Assembly: GCA_016188105.1 (NCBI GenBank)
Contig: JACPIL010000031.1
Span: 1-5,183 of the forward strand
Direction: 5' to 3'
Source of the DNA: Candidatus Woesearchaeota archaeon
GTDB lineage: Archaea > Nanobdellota > Nanobdellia > Woesearchaeales > GW2011-AR9
Length of the DNA: 5,183 nt
The notes beneath the pieces are model-generated. The model did not search any database. It was not told the DNA's origin and worked only from the letters and a program-made list of their open reading frames with translations. The position numbers and the translations under genes were made by a program. This document shows positions 1-5,178 of the stretch, one piece after another. How positions within the stretch are numbered: position 1 is the first letter of the stretch; every line of letters begins with the position of its first letter.

Positions 1-99
1 AAATTCTCGCCATTCATTGGATTTAGCGCAAACGAGAAAAAAGAAGAAGCTAAACTGCCAGAACCACAAGGATCAACTAAGCATGGAACTGACTTGTAA
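1..99 (+). CDS. C-terminal 32 residues of an unidentified protein (5' truncated by window edge)
   Basis: Frame 1 is open from the first base to a TAA at 97-99 and encodes 32 residues. The tail starts hydrophobic and aromatic (KFSPFIGF) and then becomes hydrophilic (NEKKEEAKLPEPQGS), as is common for a protein's disordered C-terminus. The stop lies 2 bases from the stop of the convergent minus-strand gene, and a T-rich tract follows at once, which fits the real end of a gene. The family cannot be recognised from this fragment. The call rests only on the open frame, its composition and the tight convergent spacing. Confidence 0.5.
   Translation, partial: KFSPFIGFSANEKKEEAKLPEPQGSTKHGTDL
35..49 (-). 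terminator. Candidate T-rich terminator for the minus-strand coiled-coil gene
   Basis: On the minus strand this reads CTTCTTCTTTTTTCT, with six Ts in a row at 42-37. It begins about 53 bases past the stop codon at 102. Archaeal RNA polymerase commonly terminates at T-rich tracts without a hairpin. The tract lies inside the convergent plus-strand gene, where it encodes an EKKEE stretch, so its composition could simply reflect coding. No hairpin is seen. Confidence 0.25.
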
Positions 100-101
100 T
101 C

Positions 102-698
102 TTATTTTTTCTTTTTCAATTCTTCTTTAATAGAAGATAATTCTTTCACGTTATCGACAAAAGTCGGAATGACATCCTTGAACACTTTGCCGACTGCTTT
201 CAAGTCTGTGCCTACTGCCTGCATTCTGGAATCATAATCGTCTAACTTGCCAAGGACTGCTTCATGGAGCATTTTAAAGTCATCTTTTAATTTTTCAACA
301 TCATGCACTAACTTCATCTGTTTCTCTTCTACTTTATTTTTCCAGTCTACAATCTTCTTTACTTCACCGATCAAATCATCCCAGCGTTCATCGATCATGC
401 TTTCGGTAATCTCTTCAATGCGTTCATAGATGTTACTGACATCTTCTTGATATGCTGGTTGTGCAGAAGGCATAGACATTTCCGGCTGCATATTTGACAT
501 TTGTTCAGGCGGGGAAGACATACCATATCCTGAACCTTGCCCGGCATCTGCTTGCGCGATAGCTTCACTTATCTGCTGCTGAGTGTATCCGCGCTGAGAA
601 AGCTCATCAACTACTATATCATCAGTCAATCCTTGCTGCCTGAGCTGGGCTACTTCAGAAACAGGGGAAGCTTTTTTTTTATCAAACAATGCCATCAT
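102..698 (-). CDS. Coiled-coil protein with UBA-like N-terminal helices; possible cytoplasmic pilus/archaellum accessory protein
   Basis: A 198-residue, mostly helical protein with no signal peptide or membrane segment, so probably cytoplasmic. Residues about 14-50 form a compact helical region (LRQQGLTDDIVVDELSQRG, then QQISEAIAQA) that resembles a UBA-like or short three-helix fold. Residues about 52-84 are a linker rich in Gly, Met, Pro and Ser. Residues about 87-150 are charged heptad-like helix, typical of a coiled coil. A last helical segment (VGKVFKDVIPTFVDNVKEL) leads into a KKKK tail. The layout recalls FlaC/D-type archaellum accessory proteins, but no diagnostic domain is visible, so the role is inferred from layout and from the ATPase gene nearby. 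Two adjacent ATG codons (696-698 and 693-695) follow a GGTGAT site. It lies 56 bases behind the next coiled-coil gene and may share its transcript. Confidence 0.75.
   Translation of the reverse strand: MMALFDKKKASPVSEVAQLRQQGLTDDIVVDELSQRGYTQQQISEAIAQADAGQGSGYGMSSPPEQMSNMQPEMSMPSAQPAYQEDVSNIYERIEEITESMIDERWDDLIGEVKKIVDWKNKVEEKQMKLVHDVEKLKDDFKMLHEAVLGKLDDYDSRMQAVGTDLKAVGKVFKDVIPTFVDNVKELSSIKEELKKKK
105..128 (+). terminator. T-rich terminator candidate for the plus-strand gene ending at 99
   Basis: Starting 5 bases after the TAA at 97-99 the plus strand carries six Ts, a C and five Ts (105-116), then further TTCTTCTTT. This fits an archaeal oligo-T termination signal. The same bases encode the KKKK tail of the convergent minus-strand protein, so coding and termination would share the sequence. 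Confidence 0.4.
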
Positions 699-704
699 AT
701 CACC
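699..704 (-). promoter_or_regulatory. Shine-Dalgarno site GGTGAT for the 198-aa coiled-coil gene
   Basis: On the minus strand GGTGAT directly precedes ATGATG. GGTGAT is complementary to the ATCACC of the archaeal 16S rRNA 3' end. It touches the first ATG with no spacer and sits 3 bases from the second. Both spacings are short, but the second ATG (693-695) is the more plausible start, which would remove one Met from the protein. A weak A-rich TATA-like stretch lies further upstream (about 729-737) and is not convincing. Confidence 0.55.
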
Positions 705-754
705 AATATACTAGGAAACTCATTTAGTCTTTTTATTCTTTTCTTATTCTTTCT

Positions 755-1180
755 TTAAATTTTCTTGACTGCTGACTTTTCTGCGGCTTGAGTGGCTGAC
801 ATTTTAGACAGTTCCAGCTTGCTTTCCACTGCTCTCTCTAAATCTCGTTGAGTTACAAAAGTTAGTGGATTCCAAAACTCGACATATTTCTTTAAGGTCA
901 TCACTTCCTCTGCTCCAGCGGTCTGTTTTAATTCCTTGATGATCAGCACCATCTTTTGATCCATTTTCTGCTGTTGGTGCCCTAATTCAACCAGGTCATC
1001 ATTAAGAGTTTTGAAATCCCTATTGAGCTTATTTGCTCTGGTAATGAAATCATTCTTCAGCACATCAACTTCTCGGAGAAGGTTATTGACTTTGCTTTCC
1101 AATCCTTTGATCCAGACATATAGTTTTGCATTATCAAATCCTGAGGCTGGAGATAAATCTGGTGCTTTTGCCATTCTCAT
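755..1180 (-). CDS. Coiled-coil protein with conserved-looking FWNPLTFVT motif; FlaC/D-like layout
   Basis: A 141-residue soluble protein without signal peptide or membrane helix. Residues about 16-86 are a long charged helix with heptad spacing (for example VNNLLREVDVLKNDF and LNRDFKTLNDDLVEL), a clear coiled coil. It is followed at about 96-118 by LKKYVEFWNPLTFVTQRDLE, a compact aromatic and proline motif, and then an Ala/Lys/Ser-rich tail. Archaellum accessory proteins of the FlaC/D type also have a coiled coil followed by a short aromatic-Asn-Pro motif. This is an analogy of layout, not proven homology. The start is probably Met3 (1172-1174): a TTTATTATA box is centred 27 bases upstream, which would give a leaderless mRNA, and no Shine-Dalgarno site precedes either ATG. 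It is likely transcribed with the downstream coiled-coil gene. Confidence 0.75.
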   Translation of the reverse strand: MRMAKAPDLSPASGFDNAKLYVWIKGLESKVNNLLREVDVLKNDFITRANKLNRDFKTLNDDLVELGHQQQKMDQKMVLIIKELKQTAGAEEVMTLKKYVEFWNPLTFVTQRDLERAVESKLELSKMSATQAAEKSAVKKI

Positions 1181-1196
1181 ATTCTAAGAAAGATAA

Positions 1197-1205
1197 TATA
1201 ATAAA
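1197..1205 (-). promoter_or_regulatory. TATA box (TTTATTATA) for the 141-aa coiled-coil gene
   Basis: TTTATTATA on the minus strand is centred at 1201, 27 bases before the ATG at 1172-1174 and 21 before the ATG at 1178-1180. Archaeal TATA boxes usually lie about 26 bases before the transcript start, which would place the start at or next to the downstream ATG. The same nine bases occur twice in the divergent promoter region at 1738-1800. Confidence 0.5.
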
Positions 1206-1230
1206 GTTATGTGAGTATTGGAGAGTGGTA

Positions 1231-1737
1231 TTATTCTTTTTCAAAAGCTTCCGATATCACTTCAATATATCTTCTTTGGTCGTTATTAATTCCGTCTAAT
1301 GTAGATATATTAATTCCATCTGATGTAGATAATAAATAGGGCATTTCAACGATAGATGGCAGATGTTCCAATCCTGCTCTTTTAACAATGTTTGCATACA
1401 TTTTCTGCCCTAACTTATAATCTAGATTTAGTGGTCCTCCGCTGGTACCGCATCCATAACATACATATCGGTTTTGTTTTGGTTTAAGATAAAAAGAAGG
1501 TGTTCTCTCGTTATGGAAAGGACAAAGCCCGCGATAATTTGGGCTGATTGGTCTTTTCTTTATTTTTTCGCCCAAATAAAATAATCCGATATCAACAACT
1601 TTTAGTTTTTCGATAAAGGATTCTAAATCTTCCGGAGTATCAAAATGCGGCACCACCAAAAGCGATTTATCCTCAAATTCACTATCTTTTCTTGTGAATA
1701 AGTCGAGTTGTTTCATCTCATTTTCAATCAGCCCCAT
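1231..1737 (-). CDS. Stand-alone DnaG-type CHC2 zinc-finger protein, no TOPRIM domain
   Basis: A 168-residue protein. Residues about 66-125 match the zinc-binding domain of bacterial DnaG primase: YRGLCPFHNERTPSF at 69-82, then YVCYGCGTSGGPLNL at 91-105, with zinc ligands C72, H75, C93 and C96. A degenerate form of the helix that closes this domain follows (IVKRAGLEHLP). In primases this domain contacts single-stranded template DNA. The TOPRIM catalytic domain (about 300 further residues in DnaG) is absent and the gene stops cleanly, so primase activity on its own is not expected. Residues 1-65 are an unrecognised N-terminal extension (FDTPEDLESFIEKL). The C-terminal part carries a tandem 8-residue repeat at 137-152. 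A hand count over 480 bases gives about 35% G+C, against about 42% in sampled lines of the ATPase gene, which may hint at a different origin. It is probably transcribed leaderless from the divergent promoter. The role could be nucleic-acid binding or regulation. Confidence 0.85.
   Translation of the reverse strand: MGLIENEMKQLDLFTRKDSEFEDKSLLVVPHFDTPEDLESFIEKLKVVDIGLFYLGEKIKKRPISPNYRGLCPFHNERTPSFYLKPKQNRYVCYGCGTSGGPLNLDYKLGQKMYANIVKRAGLEHLPSIVEMPYLLSTSDGINISTLDGINNDQRRYIEVISEAFEKE
1284..1331. repeat. Tandem in-frame 24-bp duplication inside the zinc-finger gene
   Basis: Bases 1284-1307 and 1308-1331 are head-to-tail copies matching at 22 of 24 positions; the differences are at 1294/1318 (G/A) and 1298/1322 (A/G). 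The unit is exactly eight codons, so the reading frame is kept. It encodes STSDGINI followed by STLDGINN (residues 137-152). This looks like a slippage duplication in a tolerant C-terminal region. Confidence 0.9.
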
Positions 1738-1738
1738 T

Positions 1739-1774
1739 TATAATAAACTTTCCCCCACAGAAAATATAATAAAC
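1739..1774. repeat. Direct repeat TATAATAAAC, 26-bp period, in the divergent promoter
   Basis: TATAATAAAC occurs at 1739-1748 and again at 1765-1774. Each copy is followed within a few bases by a C-rich stretch (1752-1756 and 1779-1783). The copy nearer the ATPase gene overlaps the probable TATA element; the other abuts the start codon of the zinc-finger gene at 1737 with one base between. The spacing of about two and a half helical turns could suit a regulator site. It could also be two successive TATA boxes. Confidence 0.6.
1761..1773. promoter_or_regulatory. Shared TATA-like element for the divergent zinc-finger and ATPase genes
   Basis: AAAATATAATAAA, which reads TTTATTATATTTT on the minus strand, is the only strongly AT-rich box placed well for both genes. 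Its centre (1767) lies 30 bases before the zinc-finger ATG at 1737 and 34 bases before the ATPase ATG at 1801. This fits leaderless or very short-leader transcripts in both directions. Neither start has a Shine-Dalgarno site. That one box serves both directions is inferred from position only. Confidence 0.45.
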
Positions 1775-1800
1775 CCTTCTCCCATATATCATTCAAAAAG

Positions 1801-3807
1801 ATGGCAGATGCTAAAGCGTGTTTTGAATATGATACCTATCACGAAGGAGAGAATAAAATCCTGAAGATCTTCTGTGAAAGCTGTAATTTCCCGCCATCCA
1901 TAGAATACAGCGATATCTGTATGGCTAAGCTGATAGATACTCTCTCTCAAGTGACTGGTGTAAACATTATCATACTTTCTCAGCAGCGGGAATATGAATA
2001 TGATTACGATCAAACTAGTTTGCTCACTGAATTAGCGTTACTTTACAAGCGCGTAAGCCAGGAAGAGCGTTTTATGTACTCGCAGATCGTGGTCGATCCT
2101 CTTCATGAGCGTTATATCCGTGGCAGTTACGCCCAATTTCAACGGCTGATCTCCAAGCGCCTTAAAGAAGATCCTCTGGCAGCGTATGTAGAATTAAAAC
2201 GCCTGGAAACCAGGGAAAAAATAAAAGTCAATTCCTTGATCGATGCCCGGCATCTCGCCAGCCAGAAAAAATTTATTGCCGTGCTGGAAAACGCTGTTGC
2301 TTTGATTGAAAATCTTAAAATCATCAAACTCTTAATGCCGCATACCAAAGAGTATAAAGTTGGAGAAAGAGGGATTTACAACAATATCTTTCATCCCACC
2401 ACTAAACCGGATTTCATGTTTACCAAACTAGTCACTGAATTTCCCGTCGGCAATTTAGAAGACAGCTACAATTTTAAAGTTGATAACGATGATTGCGAAG
2501 TGAATATTTTTTCTTTTGATGAGGACGTAAAAACACTCTATCACTTAACGCCGCCGGAATTTCTCTTTACCGAAGACGAATACCAACTGCTTGATGATGC
2601 TAAAAGAATTATGTCCGAGCATAAACCAAGCCGTGAAGAATTTGTCGATCCACAACGTATGCGTGAAGTGTTTCTCAACATCGGTAAAGATCTTATCACT
2701 GATCTCGCCCAGCACCGTGATCTGAAATTAAAAGAAGAAACTCTTCTCCAATTAGCGCAGACCCTTCTACGCCATACTGTCGGTTTCGGGCTGATAGAAC
2801 TTCTCCTTTCAGACTCAAAAGTTCAAGACGTCAACATTAACTCTCCCAATGGAGAACTGCCGATCTTCATCGTCCATCAGGATTATGGTGATTGTTACAC
2901 CAATATCTACCCTACTTTATTGGAGGTAGAGAGTTGGGCCACCAAGCTGCGATTAATCTCCGGAAGACCTTTAGATGAAGCTAATCCTATCTTAGATACG
3001 GAATTAAAAGTCACTGGATTCACTTCCAGGGTTTCTGCTCTTACTGCTCCATTAAGCCCGACTGGACTAGCGTTCTCATTCCGCCGGCATAGAGATTTCC
3101 CTTGGACTTTTCCCTTGTACTTGCAGCCGAAGGTCAGATTTATCGACGCTATTGGCGCGGGATTGATAAGTTTTTTACTTGATAACAACGCCGCTATTCT
3201 TGTTGCGGGAACACGAAGTTCTGGAAAAACATCATTGTTAGGTTCTTTCCTCACTGAAATCATGCGGCGGGCAAGGATCCTTACTATCGAAGATACTTTT
3301 GAATTGCCGACAGAATCAATGCGAAAGTTAGGATATAATATTGAACCTCTCAAAGTAGCATCGGCCTTGTCTGCGCCAGGATCAGAAGTGGATCCTTCTA
3401 TCGGGATTAGATCAACACTTCGATTAGGTGACTCTGCCATTTTCGTGGGTGAAGTCAGAAGCAAGGAAGCTATTGCCTTATTTGAAGCCATGCGGGTAGG
3501 TGCTGCTGCCAATGTTGTAGCCGGAACAATTCATGCTGATTCTCCGTATGGTGTTTTTGACAGGGTCGTGAATGATATTGGTGTTCCTAAAACTTCTTTC
3601 AAAGCGATTGATATAATTGTGGTCGCTAATCCCGTCATCTCCGGGCTTAAAAAATATAAAAGAGTTTTACGAATTACTGAAGTGCGTAAAGAATGGGATG
3701 ACGATCCTCTTAGAGAGCACGGATTTGTTGATTTGATGGTCTACAACCCGGTGACTGACCAGCTGGAGATTACCGATGACTTGCGTAATGGAAATTCAGA
3801 GGAATAA
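1801..3807 (+). CDS. Archaeal type II/IV secretion ATPase (FlaI/VirB11-like, long form)
   Basis: A 668-residue cytoplasmic hexameric-type ATPase that would power assembly of a type IV pilus, archaellum or secretion machine at the membrane. The C-terminal RecA-like core is complete: Walker A GTRSSGKTS at 470-478 (K476), Asp box LTIEDTFELP at 494-503, Walker B region AIFVGEVRSKEA at 546-557 (catalytic E551) and His box GTIHADS at 575-581 (H578). Residues about 285-440 are the usual N-terminal domain of this superfamily (TVGFGLIELLL, ILDTELKVTG, FSFRRHRDFPW). Before it lies a further extension of about 280 residues, starting with a CESC-x11-C motif (C25, C28, C40) and EYEYDY, as in the long archaeal members of the family; FlaI itself is about 550 residues. 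No signal peptide or membrane helix is seen. The ATG at 1801 is the first in a frame closed upstream at 1744 and has no Shine-Dalgarno site. The 3' end overlaps the next gene. Whether it drives extension, retraction or secretion cannot be told. Confidence 0.93.
   Translation: MADAKACFEYDTYHEGENKILKIFCESCNFPPSIEYSDICMAKLIDTLSQVTGVNIIILSQQREYEYDYDQTSLLTELALLYKRVSQEERFMYSQIVVDPLHERYIRGSYAQFQRLISKRLKEDPLAAYVELKRLETREKIKVNSLIDARHLASQKKFIAVLENAVALIENLKIIKLLMPHTKEYKVGERGIYNNIFHPTTKPDFMFTKLVTEFPVGNLEDSYNFKVDNDDCEVNIFSFDEDVKTLYHLTPPEFLFTEDEYQLLDDAKRIMSEHKPSREEFVDPQRMREVFLNIGKDLITDLAQHRDLKLKEETLLQLAQTLLRHTVGFGLIELLLSDSKVQDVNINSPNGELPIFIVHQDYGDCYTNIYPTLLEVESWATKLRLISGRPLDEANPILDTELKVTGFTSRVSALTAPLSPTGLAFSFRRHRDFPWTFPLYLQPKVRFIDAIGAGLISFLLDNNAAILVAGTRSSGKTSLLGSFLTEIMRRARILTIEDTFELPTESMRKLGYNIEPLKVASALSAPGSEVDPSIGIRSTLRLGDSAIFVGEVRSKEAIALFEAMRVGAAANVVAGTIHADSPYGVFDRVVNDIGVPKTSFKAIDIIVVANPVISGLKKYKRVLRITEVRKEWDDDPLREHGFVDLMVYNPVTDQLEITDDLRNGNSEE
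3765..3768 (+). promoter_or_regulatory. Shine-Dalgarno GGAG inside the ATPase gene, for the 85-aa protein
   Basis: GGAG lies 7 bases before the ATG at 3776, a normal spacing. It favours 3776 over the in-frame ATG at 3788. As it sits within the last codons of the ATPase gene, translation of the two genes is probably coupled. Confidence 0.6.
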
Positions 3808-4033
3808 TATTGTTTTGAGAGCAAACTGTAAACAAGCTATCGTGGATGCATTTTCAGAAAGCGGCGATGAATCATTATTGGAAGCGGGCTTTGTGGTGAA
3901 AGCCAACGATTTATTTAGATTGATCTCTGAAAAAGTAAAAGAAAAGACTGGTAAACTAGATTCTGACAAGATTTACTTTGAATTCAAAGAATGGCTGCGC
4001 AAAGAAGTCAAAAAACGGAAGCAGGAAGAATAG
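3776..4033 (+). CDS. Small unknown protein (85 aa) overlapping the secretion ATPase gene
   Basis: The family is not recognised. The protein is 85 residues, soluble and largely helical by composition: a short strand-like start (NIVLRANC), a middle helix (FVVKANDLFRLISEKVKEK) and a very basic, charged end (EWLRKEVKKRKQEE). It has no signal peptide, membrane segment or clear metal motif; its cysteines, C3 and C18, are isolated. It starts 32 bases inside the ATPase gene in another frame, behind a GGAG site, and ends in TAG at 4031-4033. This overlap argues for a common transcript and coordinated dosage, so an ATPase partner or regulator is a reasonable guess. An in-frame ATG at 3788 is a second possible start, giving 81 residues. 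No FlaJ-type platform gene follows, as is common behind such ATPases. Confidence 0.75.
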   Translation: MTCVMEIQRNNIVLRANCKQAIVDAFSESGDESLLEAGFVVKANDLFRLISEKVKEKTGKLDSDKIYFEFKEWLRKEVKKRKQEE

Positions 4034-4046
4034 ATTAAGGAACGTT

Positions 4047-4054
4047 TTTATATA
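4047..4054 (+). promoter_or_regulatory. TATA box (TTTATATA) for the DHH phosphoesterase gene
   Basis: TTTATATA within TTTTTATATAAT (4046-4057 region) is centred about 25 bases before the ATG at 4075. This predicts transcription starting at or next to the start codon, a leaderless mRNA. No Shine-Dalgarno site lies at a useful distance; a lone CAGG at 4057-4060 is too far. The T-run at its left edge could also end transcripts from the ATPase group. Confidence 0.6.
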
Positions 4055-4074
4055 ATCAGGATTTCTAATATAAC

Positions 4075-5091
4075 ATGAAACATCGCATCATCACCCATGG
4101 AAACTGCACTGACGGTTACAGCAGCGCGTTTGTAGTCAAACGATTCTTCAATATTCTTTTCGGCACAAAATTAACTAATCAAGAAATCCTGGATATTCCG
4201 GTTTTAGGTGTGCAGCCGCAGGATATCCAAGCCGGAAAAGTCCAATTCTCTCCTGGCGACATTGTAGTTGATTTGCCTCGGCCGCCAACCAAAATATTTT
4301 TCTGGTGCGACCATCATCTGACTACTAAACCTGCCAAAGAGCTGCCTGAAAATTATCATTGGAAAATTGCGCCCAGTTGCGCAGGATTTCTGATTGATAT
4401 AGCCTTAGAGAAAGGAGCAAAATCCAATGCAGAACTGCTGGATTTCAAGAGAGCTATTGATGTGATTGATAACGCTGAATATTCTAAAAAAGAAATGAAA
4501 GATTGTTTCTATAAACAGAAGAGCTATCAAAATCTAACCTCCTTACAAAAGCTAACCATGGTTGGAGCGATGTTTAGTACTAGGGATAGAGTATTAAATG
4601 ATGAGATTTTCCGCACTTTGCTTACTTCAGAGCTTGGAGAGACGCCTTTGTCTAACCAAGCCTTGTGGCAGTTGAATCCTGCTTTGTTTCATAGAGCGCA
4701 ATTAGAAAGTTTTGAACAATGGCGAAAGAATGTTGATACTTACATAGCCTATAATACGGAAGCAAAATGTGTAGTGCAGGATGATCGTCTGGCAAAAATA
4801 AATATCGGTGTTCCGGACCGCTTCTATTCTTACATGAAATTCCCAGAAGCCAGTTATCATGTAAATTTACGGGTTATCGAAGAAGAGAAAAAAGCTCGTT
4901 TGGGAATCGGTTGTAATATTTTTCACAAAGAGCGATGCAAAGTTAACATCGGCGCACTCTGCAAAGAAGTAGGCGAGAGATTCGGCGGTTCAGGCGGCGG
5001 GCATTTTGCGGTAGGCGGGGGCTTTGTCAAAGCCGAAAAAGCAGACGAAGCGATCAAGTTTATATTGGAAAGATTTAAAGAGAAAAAGTAA
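4075..5091 (+). CDS. DHH-superfamily phosphoesterase with DHHA1-type C-terminal domain
   Basis: A 338-residue protein of the DHH phosphoesterase superfamily, metal-dependent (usually manganese) hydrolases that cleave phosphoester bonds in short RNA, cyclic dinucleotides or similar small nucleotides. Visible motifs in order: motif I THGNCTDG at 7-14 (H8, D13), motif II IVVDLP with D66, motif III CDHHLTT at 78-84 (the DHH signature D79-H80-H81), motif IV candidate AIDVID at 127-132, and the C-terminal substrate-binding motif GGSGGGHFAVGGG at 304-316 (H310). The THGNCTDG form resembles the NrnB-like, oligoribonuclease-type branch more than RecJ. The length fits a two-domain DHH-DHHA1 protein, and all key residues appear present, so it is probably active. 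It has its own TATA box 41 bases behind the 85-aa gene, so it need not belong with the ATPase functionally. The exact substrate cannot be read from sequence. Confidence 0.9.
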   Translation: MKHRIITHGNCTDGYSSAFVVKRFFNILFGTKLTNQEILDIPVLGVQPQDIQAGKVQFSPGDIVVDLPRPPTKIFFWCDHHLTTKPAKELPENYHWKIAPSCAGFLIDIALEKGAKSNAELLDFKRAIDVIDNAEYSKKEMKDCFYKQKSYQNLTSLQKLTMVGAMFSTRDRVLNDEIFRTLLTSELGETPLSNQALWQLNPALFHRAQLESFEQWRKNVDTYIAYNTEAKCVVQDDRLAKINIGVPDRFYSYMKFPEASYHVNLRVIEEEKKARLGIGCNIFHKERCKVNIGALCKEVGERFGGSGGGHFAVGGGFVKAEKADEAIKFILERFKEKK

Positions 5092-5103
5092 ATTTTCAAA
5101 ACA

Positions 5104-5126
5104 CCAACTGCAAACTAGGCTGTTGG
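5104..5126. other. Small hairpin downstream of the DHH gene; possible minus-strand terminator
   Basis: CCAAC (5104-5108) pairs with GTTGG (5122-5126), and GC (5110-5111) with GC (5119-5120), leaving one T-T mismatch and a 7-base loop. On the minus strand it is followed by TGTTTTG, a weak terminator-like tail; on the plus strand no T-run follows directly. It could end a minus-strand transcript entering from the right, or be chance. Confidence 0.35.
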
Positions 5127-5133
5127 ATGGTAG

Positions 5134-5178
5134 TTATTTCAAAAATTCCTCGCCACGTTTTTCTAAAATGAATAATGC
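5134..5178 (-). pseudogene. Possible C-terminal remnant of a minus-strand protein
   Basis: Read on the minus strand, bases 5178-5134 encode ALFILEKRGEEFLK followed by TAA, which reads like a genuine archaeal protein C-terminus with an amphipathic charged helix. The codon just upstream in that frame (5181-5179) is TAG, so it cannot be joined to an open frame past the window edge without readthrough, a frameshift or a sequence error, and it has no start codon. It may be a decayed gene end or coincidence. The 92 bases after 5091 hold nothing else recognisable apart from the hairpin. Confidence 0.2.

Noticed and set aside
247..758. Plus-strand open frames at 247-429 and 537-758 with hydrophobic, Phe/Ser-rich translations that mimic membrane segments
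   Set aside because: The Phe/Ser/Leu richness comes from reading the complement of Lys/Glu-rich coiled-coil codons. No start signals support them.
1231..1737. The zinc-finger protein as a functional DnaG primase
   Set aside because: No TOPRIM catalytic domain or helicase-binding domain is encoded, and the neighbouring frames do not supply one.
1739..1774. CRISPR-like or transposon-end repeats
   Set aside because: There are only two 10-base direct copies of TATA-like sequence, with no spacer series, inverted ends or transposase.
1789..2348. Two minus-strand open frames (1789-2013 and 2139-2348) opposite the start of the ATPase gene
   Set aside because: They are short, have no ribosome site or recognisable motif, and are fully covered by the conserved N-terminal extension of the ATPase.
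2907..3512. A 201-residue open frame on the minus strand within the ATPase gene
   Set aside because: It lies wholly opposite the conserved Walker A, Asp box and Walker B coding sequence and shows no domain of its own. It is a shadow of that gene.
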